From: Catenulispora sp. | GTDB lineage: Bacteria > Actinomycetota > Actinomycetes > Streptomycetales > Catenulisporaceae | Reading direction: 5' to 3' | Assembly (NCBI GenBank): GCA_013362315.1 | Contig: JABFWL010000225.1 | Span: forward strand, 1 to 33,035 | DNA length: 33,035 nucleotides | In this document: positions 16,723 through 24,883 of the stretch, in pieces | Layout: each line of letters starts with the position of its first letter | How positions within the stretch are numbered: the first letter of the stretch is position 1 | Notes under the pieces: generated by a model | Told to the model about the DNA's origin: nothing | Databases searched by the model: none | Seen by the model: only the letters and a program-made list of their open reading frames with translations | Translations under genes and position numbers: made by a program

Positions 16723-17694
16723 CTAGCTGACGATGTCCTTGCGGAGGAAGTGGCGCCAGGCCAGGGCCAGCAGGATGGTGCTGTAGGCGAGTGAGGAGAT
16801 GGTGCCGCGGAGCATCGAGTCCCACTGGACCGTCGGGCCGAGCGCGTCCAGCCATGCATAGGTGTAGTGGGTTGGCAGGACGTTGCGGATGTTCCCCAGG
16901 GCCGTCACCTCGTCGAGGATGTTGGAGATGATGACCAGGAGCACGGTGCCGCCGACGGCGCCGAGTGGGGCGTCGGTGCGGACGCCGGCGTAGAAGCCGA
17001 GGGCGGCGACGAACAGCAGGGTGATGGCGAGGAAGCCGACGATGATCGCCAGGCGTAGCAGTGTTTCGCTGGTGGAGAGTGTGGAGCCGGTCGGGGAGCG
17101 TGCCGGGGCCCAGCCGAAGGCGATCCACCCGGACAGCAGAGCCACGCCGGGGAGGAGGACGAGGCAGAGCCCTGCCAAGCCGAGGGCGACGATCAGCTTC
17201 TGGCGGAGCAGCCGGGCCCGGCCCACCGGGGCCACCAACAGGTAGCGCAGGCTGGACCAGCCGGCTTCGCTGGCGACGGTGTCCCCGGCGAACAGCGCCA
17301 CCACGACCACGAGCAGGAAGCCGGCCGAGGCGAACAGGGTGAACAGGGCGAAGTTCGGTGCGCCGACGGTCGCGAGGTCGACCAGTGTGACCTGGCCGTC
17401 GCCGCTGCTGGGGGTGCCGAGCTTGAACGCTCCGATGAGCAGCAGGGGCAGCAGGATCAGGAAGGCCAGGGAAAACTGGGTGCGGCGCCGCCCGGCTTGG
17501 CGGCGTAGTTCGACGCGCAGCGGCAGGGTGCGCCGTGGGTCGAAGCCCGGTGCTCCGCCGTGTGCGGTGCCCGAGATGCGGGGGGCGGCGGCGTGAGCCA
17601 GCTGGTCGTGGCTGCCGGGGACGACGTGATTGATTCCGGGCCGGCCAGGTGCCCGGCCGGCGGATCGCGGCCGTGGGATCTTCGCCAGGTTCAT
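16723..17694 (-). CDS. ABC-2-type transporter permease (partner of the hydrolase-ATPase fusion)
   Basis: The product is 323 residues. Its ATG overlaps the stop of the fusion gene (ATGA, 17691-17694), so the two are translated together. A Pro/Arg-rich cytoplasmic N-terminus of about 70 residues precedes six predicted helices (about 74-92, 112-138, 166-192, 213-236, 244-262 and 300-316). Typical ABC-2 features are FALFTLFASAGFLLVVVVALFAGDTVASEAGWSSLRYLLVAPVGR-like architecture (permease followed by 'E...G..R.LL..P') and the closing WRHFLRKDIVS. It likely forms a homodimeric pore driven by the ATPase domain of the fusion protein. Substrate is unknown. Confidence 0.9.
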   Translation of the reverse strand: MNLAKIPRPRSAGRAPGRPGINHVVPGSHDQLAHAAAPRISGTAHGGAPGFDPRRTLPLRVELRRQAGRRRTQFSLAFLILLPLLLIGAFKLGTPSSGDGQVTLVDLATVGAPNFALFTLFASAGFLLVVVVALFAGDTVASEAGWSSLRYLLVAPVGRARLLRQKLIVALGLAGLCLVLLPGVALLSGWIAFGWAPARSPTGSTLSTSETLLRLAIIVGFLAITLLFVAALGFYAGVRTDAPLGAVGGTVLLVIISNILDEVTALGNIRNVLPTHYTYAWLDALGPTVQWDSMLRGTISSLAYSTILLALAWRHFLRKDIVS

Positions 17695-20465
17695 GATGGT
17701 GTCTCGCCTTCGTTGACCAGGGTGAGGAAGACGTCTTCCAGTTGGTGCCGCGGGGCGACGCGGTCCACGGAGATGCCGGCTCCGACCAGCGCGCCGACGG
17801 CTACGCCGGGGCGGATGCCGTCCAGCTCAAGGATCAGGCCGCCGGCCTGAGGCGTGTCGATCTGGCGGATCCCGGCCAGCGGGGTGAGGACTCTGACGGC
17901 CGCGTCGATGTCGTCCACCTCGACGGAGAGCGAGGAGGCGGCGCCGATCAGCTCCGCGACCGGCCCGGCCGCGAGCAGCCGGCCCCGGTGCATGACCAGG
18001 CAGTGCGTGCAGGTCTGTTCCACCTCGGCCAGCAGGTGGCTGGAGACGACGACGGTCCGGCCGGTGGCGGCGTATCGGCGAAGCGCCTGGCGCATCTCCC
18101 GGATCTGCGGCGGGTCCAGTCCGTTGGTGGGTTCGTCCAGGACCAGCAGGTCCGGCAGGCCGAGCATCGCCTGGGCGACGGCCAGGCGCTGGCGCATGCC
18201 CTGGCTGTAGGTGCGGACTTTGCGATGGACGTCCGCACCGAGCCCGGCCAGCTCCAGCGCGGCGTCGATGTCCGCGTCGGCCTCCGGGCGCCCGGTGGCC
18301 GCCCAGGACAGTGTCAGGTTCTCCAGCCCGGACAGGTGGGGAAGGAAGCCGGGGCCTTCGATGAAGGCGCCGACGCGGGACAGTACCGGTGCGCCCGCGC
18401 TGATGCGGTGGCCGAAGACGTGGATGCTGCCCTCGGAGGGCCGGATCAGCCCGACCAGCATGCGCAGGGTGGTCGTCTTCCCGGCGCCGTTCGGGCCGAG
18501 CAGGCCCAGCACCTGCCCCGGCTCGATGCGGAACGACAGGTCCGCCACGGCTCGGAACCCGTCGCCGTAGGCCTTGCCCAGGCCGGTGATCGCGACCGGC
18601 ACGTCCACCAGCTCGGGGGCGACGGTCGTCTCCCGGCTGTCGCGGCGGCGGCGCAGGACAAACCAGCCGACAGCTCCGGACAGCACGGTTACGGCGGCGG
18701 CGCAGGCGGTCCACAGCAGCAGGGTGTCATCGGTCACGGTCGAGGCGGCGACCGTCGGGACGCTCACCGTGCCCTCCGTCAACGCGAGCCGGTACGTTCG
18801 CGGGTCCGGCGGGAGCTGATAGGCCTGGTCGGTCGTGGACAAGACCAGAGCCATCCGGTGTCCGGCCGCGAACCGGTGGACGATGGTCGGCAGGCTGATG
18901 CGCACGTCTGATCCGCCCGGTGGCAGGCCACTGACTTGTATTGGTGCCACCAACTGCTCCGGGAGCACTGCCGGGTTTCGGTCGGCCGATGCGTCATACA
19001 GCTTCGCGAACAGGGTGGCGTTCCCGGTTGACGAGGTGACGTGCACGGTGACGCTCGGTGAGCCGACAACCAGGACCGAGGCGGGCAGGGGAGCACTGGA
19101 GAACGTCGCGTCCTGGTTCGCCGCTCCGCCGACGCTGCCGGCCAGACCGGTGCTGCTCAGCTGGGCCAGCGCACCGCCGAGTCCGGGCAGGCTGGTGATC
19201 GCCGCCGGGAAACCGCCGGCCGGGGCCACGACGTCCTGGGGTTCGCCGCTCAGCGTGACGGAGGTCGTCTTGACGGCGGGAGTGCCGGCCAGACCGGGGT
19301 ATGCGGGTGCCGTCAGAGTCGAGCCTTTGACGCTGCCGTCCTGCAGCGAGATCCCGGTGTCGGACTCGGCGAACTGGAACGAGGTGTCGGGCCTGGAGCC
19401 GTCGTGCTTGAGGTAGCGGTCGAACCAGGACAGGGTCAGGGACCGAAGCCGGTCCTGGTCGGCCGAGCTGCCGGGGGAGTCGTGTCCACCGCTGTACCAG
19501 ACGGTTTTCACCGGGGTGCCGGCGGCGGCGATCGCTCGGGCGTTGGCATCGGCTTGGCTGAGCGGGAACAGCGAATCAGCCTCGCCCTGAATCAGAAGCG
19601 ACGGGGCTTTGATGCGCCCGGCTATCTGAGCCGGGCTGGAGGCCGCGAGCAAGTCCAGCAGCTCCGGCGTCGGCGCACCGGACGCGGCAGTGGCCTGATA
19701 CTGCCGACAGACGTCCGGTGCGAACCGGCCGCACGCGAGCGAGATCTGTGCGGAGCCCTCCTGGGTCGCTCCCGCGCCGAAGAACAACCCCGCCCAGGCC
19801 TTCTTGAACACTCCGGGCGTGCCGATCGGCATGGATCCGGCCGCTGTGCCGGGCCTGGTTCCGGCATCGGTTTGCGCCGACTGGCCGAACAGCGATCGGC
19901 CCAGGTCGTTCCAGGTGATCTGCGGTGCGATGGCGTCGATCCGCGGGTCGTGTCCGGCGGCCAGAAGCGTCAGGGCCCCGCCGTAGGAAGGACCGGTGAA
20001 CCCGACGCGCGGATCGCCCGGTCCGTCCCGGAGGACTTCCGGCCGCGCGGCCAACAGGTCGACCAGCTTTGACGCGTCTGCCACCTCGAACGCGGACGCG
20101 TCCAGGTGGATCAACCCACCCGACCGGCCGAAGCCGCGCGCCGAGTAGGCCAGCGCGACGTAACCGTGCCGTGCGAAGTAGCGCGCGTCAGCGTCCTCAT
20201 CCTGTTTGCTGCCGCCGAAACCGTGAGCCAGGACCACCGCCGGAGCGGGCTTCTTGGAGTCCGGAAGATAAAGCGTCGCATCCAGCGTCACTGACGAGCC
20301 GTCCGGTTCGGGAGGGACGGCGACGCGCAGCACTTCCGTCCGAATCGGTGGCGATGTGCTGCTCGCCACGGCGTATCCGCCGACTGCGCAGGCCGCCACC
20401 GCGACCGCAGCGGCCCACAGCAATACTTTGCGACGCGGCCGTCCCGCGATTCGCCAGTTCCTCAT
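17691..20465 (-). CDS. Membrane fusion of S15/CocE-type hydrolase and ABC ATPase
   Basis: The product is 924 residues. A signal anchor at 14-34 is followed by an alpha/beta-hydrolase of the X-Pro dipeptidyl-peptidase (S15/CocE) type: AHGFGG (80-85), nucleophile Ser160 in GPSYGG, Asp297 in GEADSLFP and His328 in GGHDSP, a complete likely triad. A beta-rich C-terminal S15 domain runs to about 570. A second helix (581-604) ends in positively charged RRRR. Then comes a full ABC ATPase: Walker A GPNGAGKTT (657-665), signature YSQGMRQR (753-760), Walker B LLVLDEPTNGLD (773-784) and H-loop VVSSHLL. Topology by the positive-inside rule puts the hydrolase outside and the ATPase inside. The permease gene follows. 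Its ATG overlaps the stop of the chimeric remnant upstream. Confidence 0.93.
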   Translation of the reverse strand: MRNWRIAGRPRRKVLLWAAAVAVAACAVGGYAVASSTSPPIRTEVLRVAVPPEPDGSSVTLDATLYLPDSKKPAPAVVLAHGFGGSKQDEDADARYFARHGYVALAYSARGFGRSGGLIHLDASAFEVADASKLVDLLAARPEVLRDGPGDPRVGFTGPSYGGALTLLAAGHDPRIDAIAPQITWNDLGRSLFGQSAQTDAGTRPGTAAGSMPIGTPGVFKKAWAGLFFGAGATQEGSAQISLACGRFAPDVCRQYQATAASGAPTPELLDLLAASSPAQIAGRIKAPSLLIQGEADSLFPLSQADANARAIAAAGTPVKTVWYSGGHDSPGSSADQDRLRSLTLSWFDRYLKHDGSRPDTSFQFAESDTGISLQDGSVKGSTLTAPAYPGLAGTPAVKTTSVTLSGEPQDVVAPAGGFPAAITSLPGLGGALAQLSSTGLAGSVGGAANQDATFSSAPLPASVLVVGSPSVTVHVTSSTGNATLFAKLYDASADRNPAVLPEQLVAPIQVSGLPPGGSDVRISLPTIVHRFAAGHRMALVLSTTDQAYQLPPDPRTYRLALTEGTVSVPTVAASTVTDDTLLLWTACAAAVTVLSGAVGWFVLRRRRDSRETTVAPELVDVPVAITGLGKAYGDGFRAVADLSFRIEPGQVLGLLGPNGAGKTTTLRMLVGLIRPSEGSIHVFGHRISAGAPVLSRVGAFIEGPGFLPHLSGLENLTLSWAATGRPEADADIDAALELAGLGADVHRKVRTYSQGMRQRLAVAQAMLGLPDLLVLDEPTNGLDPPQIREMRQALRRYAATGRTVVVSSHLLAEVEQTCTHCLVMHRGRLLAAGPVAELIGAASSLSVEVDDIDAAVRVLTPLAGIRQIDTPQAGGLILELDGIRPGVAVGALVGAGISVDRVAPRHQLEDVFLTLVNEGETPS

Positions 20466-20639
20466 GCTCGATTCCCTACTGGATCTGTTGGTTGCCGCGC
20501 TGAGCCGCCCAAGGGAATTCTCGGGCCCACGATGGCAGCCAGAGCGGTCAGCCGGCCGGACGCCATTGATCGTCGTCGTCGTGCGCCGAAGGCGCCCAGC
20601 CGGTAGAGGCGCGTAACCATGGCAGTTCTCTTTTCAGGT

Positions 20640-20657
20640 GGTGGAAGTGACTCCACC
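20640..20657 (-). repeat. Inverted repeat in the duplicated mmpL leader (copy A)
   Basis: On the minus strand this reads GGTGGAGTCACTTCCACC, 6-bp perfect arms with a 6-nt centre, ending 20 bases before the ATG of the mmpL-like fragment. The identical element lies at the same distance before intact mmpL. It could be an operator or an mRNA hairpin near the ribosome site. Confidence 0.6.
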
Positions 20658-20697
20658 GATCTTGGGCAGCCCACTTGAGGTCCAGCCCCCGATGGAC

Positions 20698-20715
20698 TTG
20701 ATGGTCTGTTGACGG
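20698..20715 (-). promoter_or_regulatory. CCGTCA-type tandem repeat, copy A
   Basis: The + strand shows TTGATGG (20698-20704) and TTGACGG (20709-20715), 11-bp period. Read on the minus strand these are CCGTCAA and CCATCAA. It lies 78 bp from the ATG of the mmpL-like fragment, exactly the spacing of copy B to mmpL. One half-site has a single substitution relative to copy B. It probably now drives the hydrolase-ATPase/permease genes. Confidence 0.55.
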
Positions 20716-20961
20716 TTCTGCGGTCAGTCGAGAGATAAGACGATTCAGGCAGCGGCAGGATCTCGAATCCGTCCGCCCCGGGGAGCATCACGTCCAGGAT
20801 GACGACGTCGGGGGCGCGGCGGGCGACCTGCGCCAGTGCCTCGGTGAGGTCGCCCGCCGCGTCCACCTCGAATCCGAGGAAACCACGCGCCGAGATCAGC
20901 AGCCGCCTGATACCGGGGTCGTCGTCGATGACCAGGACGCGGTCGGTTTCGCCGGAGTCCT

Positions 20962-23187
20962 TCATCGGGCCGCGGGCTCGGTTTCCGGCTCGCCGGCGGT
21001 CGTGGTGAGGGCGGCGTGGCGTGCGTCGCCGCCGACTGCCGGGGTCAGACCGTCGCCCTCGACGTCCAGGTGCGGCACCCAGCGGTCGAGGCGGCGCGGG
21101 AGCCACCAGGCCCGGTCTCCGAGCAGCGCCAGCACCGCGGGCACCGCCGTCATCCGGACCGCGAAGGCGTCGACGAGGACGCCGAAGGCGAGCCCGAAGG
21201 CGATCGGCATGACGTCGGGATCCTTGCCGAGCAGGAAGGTGAGGAAGACCGAGATCATGATCAGGGCCGCGGCGGTCACCACCCGGGAGGCGTTGCGGGC
21301 CCCGACGAGGATCGCGCTGCGGGCGTCCCGGCGGTGGCTGTAGTCCTCGCGCATCGCCGAGACCAGGAACACCTCGTAGTCCATCGCCAGTCCGAACAAC
21401 ACCGCCATGACGATGATCGGGGCGAAGCTGGCCACCGGGCCGAGGCTGGGCACTCCGAGCAGACCGGCGAGCCAGCCCCACTGGAACACCGCGACGGTCG
21501 CGCCGAAAGCCGAGCCCACCGAGAGCAGGAACCCCACGGTGGCCTTGACCGGGATGGCGATCGAGCGGAAGGCGATCATCAACAGCAGCAGCGACAGACC
21601 CACGACGACCACCGCGAACGGGATCAGCGCGCCGTTGAGTTTGGTGGCCACGTCGATGCTGACCGCTGTCTGGCCGGTGACGGCGACGTGGCCGCCGAAC
21701 TGCCGGGCCACCGGTGCGACGGCGGTGTTCAGGCGGGAGACCAGGTCGCTGGTGTCCTGGCTGCGCGGGCCGGTCGCCGGGATGACCTGGATCCGGGCGG
21801 CTGCGTGGTCGTCGGCGGTGTCGATGCCGCTGATCCGCGCGATGCCGTGGACGTCGGGGAGCTTCTTCTTCACCGCGTCGGCGGTCTGAGCCGTGATCGT
21901 CGCGGTCGGACCCTCGACGAGGATGACCAGCGGGCCGTTGGCGCCGGGCCCGAAGGCCTGGGTGATGGTGTCGTATGCCTGACGGGTGGAGGTCGAGGTG
22001 GGGTTCGAGCCGTCGTCGGTCAGGGACGTCTGCAAGCGCAGGGCGGGCGCGGCGATGACGAGGAGTCCGACGGTCACCAGGACCAGATTGCGGACCGGAT
22101 GGCGCAGGACGCCGCCGACCCACTTCGTCCCCATGGTCGTCCTGCCCGGTTCGGTGCTGCGGGCCGCCTTGGAGCCGGGCTTGGGGATGAGCCGGCGGCC
22201 GAAGGCGGCCATCAGCGCCGGCAGCAGGGTCAGGGCCGTGATCACGGCCATCGCGACGGCGCCGGCGGAGGCCAGGCCCATGGAGGTGAGCATCGGCACG
22301 CCGGCGACCGACAGGCCGGCCAGGGCGATGAGGACGGTCGCCCCGGCGAAGACCACGGCGCTGCCGGCGGTTGCGGTGGCCTTGGCCACCGATTCGGGCA
22401 CGGGCATGCCCGTGGCGAGTTGGGCCCGGTGCCGCGAGACGATGAGCAGCGCGTAGTCGATGCCGACCGCGAGGCCGAGCATGATCGCCAGCGTTGGTGC
22501 GTTCTCGGAGATACCGACCGTCGAGGCCGCGGTCAGGATCGTCATCATGCTGCCGACGACGCCGAGGACGGCGGTGAGCAGAGGCATCCCGGCCGCGAGC
22601 ATCGAGCCGAAGGTGATGAACAGGATCGCGAGGGCGACAAGGATGCCGACCAGCTCCGTCGGCCCCATCGGGGCGTTAGTGGGGACGTAGGCGTCACCGC
22701 CGTAGACGACCTTCAGTCCGGCCTGGCGCGCGACGTCGCCGGTGGCCTTCAGGGCGTCCAAGGTCACGGTGGGGACGTCCGCGCCCGAGGCGGTGGTGAA
22801 GTCCACGTCGGCCACGGCGGTCCGGCCGTCGGGCGAGATCATGCCGTCCGCGGCGGGGTCGCCGACCGAGGTCACGCCAACGACCCGGCCCGCGGCGGCC
22901 AGGCTCGCGCGCAGCGGATCGGAAAGGCCCGGCTCGGTCAGCTTGTGGCCGGCCGGCGCCTGGAAGACGATCTGCGCGGACTGGTCGTCCGGAGTGTGCC
23001 AGTGCTGGTCCATCCTCGTCAGCGCGGTCTGCGCCGCGGAACCGGGGATGGACTTGGTGTTCTGGAGCTTGCCGCCGGACGCTATTCCCAGGCCGACGAC
23101 GGCCGCCAGGAGAATGAGCCAGCCGAATATCATCGTGCGCCGTCGTCGTGCGCCGAAGGCGCCGAGGCGGTGCAGGAGCGTTGCCAT
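20962..23187 (-). CDS. MMPL/RND-family transporter
   Basis: The product is 741 residues from ATG 23187, with GAGGGG seven bases upstream. The frame is open to 23586, but upstream codons cover the leader. Architecture is two MMPL halves, each with an N-terminal helix, an extracytoplasmic domain and five clustered helices. The proton-relay motifs are visible: AVGIDYALLIVSRHR in the first half and FGLAMDYEVFLVSAMREDY in the second. Family members export lipids, siderophores or polyketide-like compounds by proton antiport. The substrate here is unknown. It sits 271 bp behind the kinase of the same strand, with its own promoter region containing the CCGTCA repeat. Its stop overlaps the remnant regulator start by ATGA, as would be expected if a regulator once followed it in an operon. 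Confidence 0.94.
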   Translation of the reverse strand: MATLLHRLGAFGARRRRTMIFGWLILLAAVVGLGIASGGKLQNTKSIPGSAAQTALTRMDQHWHTPDDQSAQIVFQAPAGHKLTEPGLSDPLRASLAAAGRVVGVTSVGDPAADGMISPDGRTAVADVDFTTASGADVPTVTLDALKATGDVARQAGLKVVYGGDAYVPTNAPMGPTELVGILVALAILFITFGSMLAAGMPLLTAVLGVVGSMMTILTAASTVGISENAPTLAIMLGLAVGIDYALLIVSRHRAQLATGMPVPESVAKATATAGSAVVFAGATVLIALAGLSVAGVPMLTSMGLASAGAVAMAVITALTLLPALMAAFGRRLIPKPGSKAARSTEPGRTTMGTKWVGGVLRHPVRNLVLVTVGLLVIAAPALRLQTSLTDDGSNPTSTSTRQAYDTITQAFGPGANGPLVILVEGPTATITAQTADAVKKKLPDVHGIARISGIDTADDHAAARIQVIPATGPRSQDTSDLVSRLNTAVAPVARQFGGHVAVTGQTAVSIDVATKLNGALIPFAVVVVGLSLLLLMIAFRSIAIPVKATVGFLLSVGSAFGATVAVFQWGWLAGLLGVPSLGPVASFAPIIVMAVLFGLAMDYEVFLVSAMREDYSHRRDARSAILVGARNASRVVTAAALIMISVFLTFLLGKDPDVMPIAFGLAFGVLVDAFAVRMTAVPAVLALLGDRAWWLPRRLDRWVPHLDVEGDGLTPAVGGDARHAALTTTAGEPETEPAAR

Positions 23188-23206
23188 GACAGTCCCCTCA
23201 TCAGGT

Positions 23207-23224
23207 GGTGGAAGTGACTCCACC
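23207..23224 (-). repeat. Inverted repeat in the mmpL leader (copy B)
   Basis: On the minus strand this reads GGTGGAGTCACTTCCACC, identical to copy A, ending 20 bases before the mmpL ATG. The neighbouring leader has diverged more, so the 18-bp element seems conserved. It may be a repressor site or a hairpin controlling translation. Confidence 0.6.
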
Positions 23225-23264
23225 GATCCTGTGCGGCGTGCTTGATGCCCGGCCCACGCTGCGC

Positions 23265-23282
23265 TTGACGGTTTGTTGACGG
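23265..23282 (-). promoter_or_regulatory. CCGTCA-type tandem repeat, copy B (mmpL promoter)
   Basis: The + strand has two perfect TTGACGG elements at 23265-23271 and 23276-23282, an 11-bp period. On the minus strand, the direction of mmpL, this is CCGTCAACAAACCGTCAA. It lies 78 bp upstream of the mmpL start. The period fits OmpR-family tandem binding. The cognate regulator is most likely the one at 24880-25611. Confidence 0.6.
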
Positions 23283-23458
23283 TGCTGTGGTCGGCGGCGC
23301 AGGGGACGACAATCGTGCCCGGCCAGCCGCCGGTCTCAGCCTCGTCCAGCAGCACGGCGGCGACCGTCGCGCGGGAGATCCTCGCCAGGCAGCGCAGGAC
23401 GCCTGTATCCGGGCCGGGGCGCGTCGGGCGCGACGGGGCGCGAGCGGTGCGGTCGAGT

Positions 23459-24883
23459 TCAATGTGTCCCGTTGAGCCGCACGGTGACTGTGGTGCCGAC
23501 GCCCACGGTGGACCGTACCGAGACTTGCCCGTGGTGGGCGTGGATGATCGCCTCCACGATGGCCAGGCCCAGGCCGGATCCGCCATATGCGCGGCTGCGG
23601 CTGGCCTCGGCGCGCCAGAAGCGTTCGAAGACGCGTGGCAGGTCTTGCGGTGGGATGCCGGGGCCGTTGTCGGCCACCTCTATCTGGACGTGTTCGGGTG
23701 TGGTCAAGACGGTCACGTGGACGTCGGTCTCGGGCGGCGTGTGCTGGACGGCGTTGCCGACGAGATTGCGCAGTACTTGCTGGAGGCGGGCGGCGTCGCC
23801 GGTCACCGGTGCGGGTCCGGTGGCGGTCAGGGTGATGTCGCGGGTGGGGTGGATGACTTTCGCGTCGTCCACGACGCCGGCGGCCAGCGCGGTGAGGTCC
23901 AGCGGGGCCTGCTCGACGGGTCGGCCTGCGTCGAGGCGGGCCAACAGCGAAAGGTCCTCGACCAGGAGTCGCATGCGGCCGACCTCGTTCTCGATGTGGA
24001 CGAGCGCGTCCTCGAGGCCGGGCCCGGCCAGGCCGCCTTGACGGTGCAGGTCGAGCCAGCCGGAAATGGTCGACAGCGGGGTGCGCAGTTCGTGGGAGGT
24101 GTCGGCGGCCAGTGAGCGTACGGCGGCTTCGGCGCGGGCCTGTGCGTCGAAGGCGCGGTTGACCGCTTCGGCCAACTGATCGGTTTCGCTGTTGTCTCCG
24201 CGAATGGGGAGGCGTTCGGTCAGGTGGCCTTCGGCGATGGTGTCGGCGCTGTCGGCCATCTTGGCCAGCGGCCGCAGGCCCAGCCGCAGGACGAGGACGG
24301 CGAGGGCGAGCAGGAGGATCAGGGCGGCGGCCGCGATCGCCAACTGGCGGGTGAACAAGGCGTTGGTGGTGGCGTTGTCGACGGAGGTGTCGATCACCAG
24401 GATGACGGCAGCCGGCCGCACCGCGGGATATCCGGCCCGTTGAAGAATCAGTCCGGGGCTGGGGATGCGGATGGCGCTGAGGTCGTCGCGGCCGCCCGCG
24501 TTGTCGTAGCCGACGACACGGCCTTCGGCGGTGGCCGTCACGTGGACCAGCGCCTCGGGGGCGAGGTCGGCTGCTCCGCTGGAGAACAGAATCCGATCTT
24601 GCGCGTCGAGGGCGATGCTGCCGTATGGCTGGCTCAGCAAGGCGGAGAGAAGACCGCTATCGGCGGTTCGCGAGCCCTGGGATGTGACGGCCTGCAACCG
24701 GGCGGCGTTGTCCTGCAAACTGTGAACGTAGCGGCTCTGGAGATAGTCGCCGAGTAGCAGCGTGCCGATTGCCGAGTTGGCCGCCAGTCCCGTCACCAGC
24801 AGAAGCGTCAACCCGGCGAGAATGCGCAGTCGGACGCTGGCGCGGGACGGACGCAGCCGGCCGTGGATTCCCGCCAGGTTCAT
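23459..24883 (-). CDS. Sensor histidine kinase (module 2)
   Basis: The product is 474 residues. Its ATG overlaps the regulator stop (ATGA, 24880-24883). Helices are at about 20-43 and 180-202, with a sensor domain of about 135 residues between them that resembles a small PAS-like fold (YGSIALDAQDRILFSSG, then a GRVVGYDNAGG segment). HAMP follows (LRPLAKMADSADTIAEGHLTERL). The H-box is DTSHELRTPLS with His264, the N-box NLVGNAVQHT (Gly for the usual Asp/Glu), and the G-boxes DNGPGIP and GGSGLGLAIV, with FERFWRA between. It is of different ancestry from the two other kinases in the window. The probable target is the mmpL promoter through the partner regulator. Confidence 0.95.
   Translation of the reverse strand: MNLAGIHGRLRPSRASVRLRILAGLTLLLVTGLAANSAIGTLLLGDYLQSRYVHSLQDNAARLQAVTSQGSRTADSGLLSALLSQPYGSIALDAQDRILFSSGAADLAPEALVHVTATAEGRVVGYDNAGGRDDLSAIRIPSPGLILQRAGYPAVRPAAVILVIDTSVDNATTNALFTRQLAIAAAALILLLALAVLVLRLGLRPLAKMADSADTIAEGHLTERLPIRGDNSETDQLAEAVNRAFDAQARAEAAVRSLAADTSHELRTPLSTISGWLDLHRQGGLAGPGLEDALVHIENEVGRMRLLVEDLSLLARLDAGRPVEQAPLDLTALAAGVVDDAKVIHPTRDITLTATGPAPVTGDAARLQQVLRNLVGNAVQHTPPETDVHVTVLTTPEHVQIEVADNGPGIPPQDLPRVFERFWRAEASRSRAYGGSGLGLAIVEAIIHAHHGQVSVRSTVGVGTTVTVRLNGTH

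Larger units (their letters stand above)
20462..20965 (-). pseudogene. Chimeric remnant: truncated response regulator joined to a second mmpL promoter and 5' end
   Basis: One open frame of 167 codons has three parts. Codons 1-70 are a response-regulator receiver start (VLVIDDDPGIRRLLIS, Asp58 in VILDVMLPG), close to the intact regulator at 24880-25611, stopping abruptly after DGFEIL. Codons 71-115 are not protein-like, and their DNA matches the mmpL leader. Codons 116-167 (from ATG 20620) match the first 50 residues of MmpL (RLGAFGARRRR shared) and then end. The start at 20965 overlaps the mmpL stop (ATGA), and the end overlaps the hydrolase-ATPase start (ATGA). A complete regulator or MmpL cannot be made. 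It may still be transcribed, with 20620-20462 read as a coupled leader peptide. Confidence 0.8.

Noticed and set aside
21016..23217. Very long plus-strand open frame (over 700 codons) across the mmpL gene
   Set aside because: It is antisense to mmpL, is rich in Arg/Gly/His/Asp with no family motif, and arises from the high GC content at third codon positions of the real gene.
23188..23586. Possible longer start for MmpL
   Set aside because: Codons here run through the promoter repeat and the inverted repeat. GAGGGG before ATG 23187 and the MmpL-like start decide for 23187.
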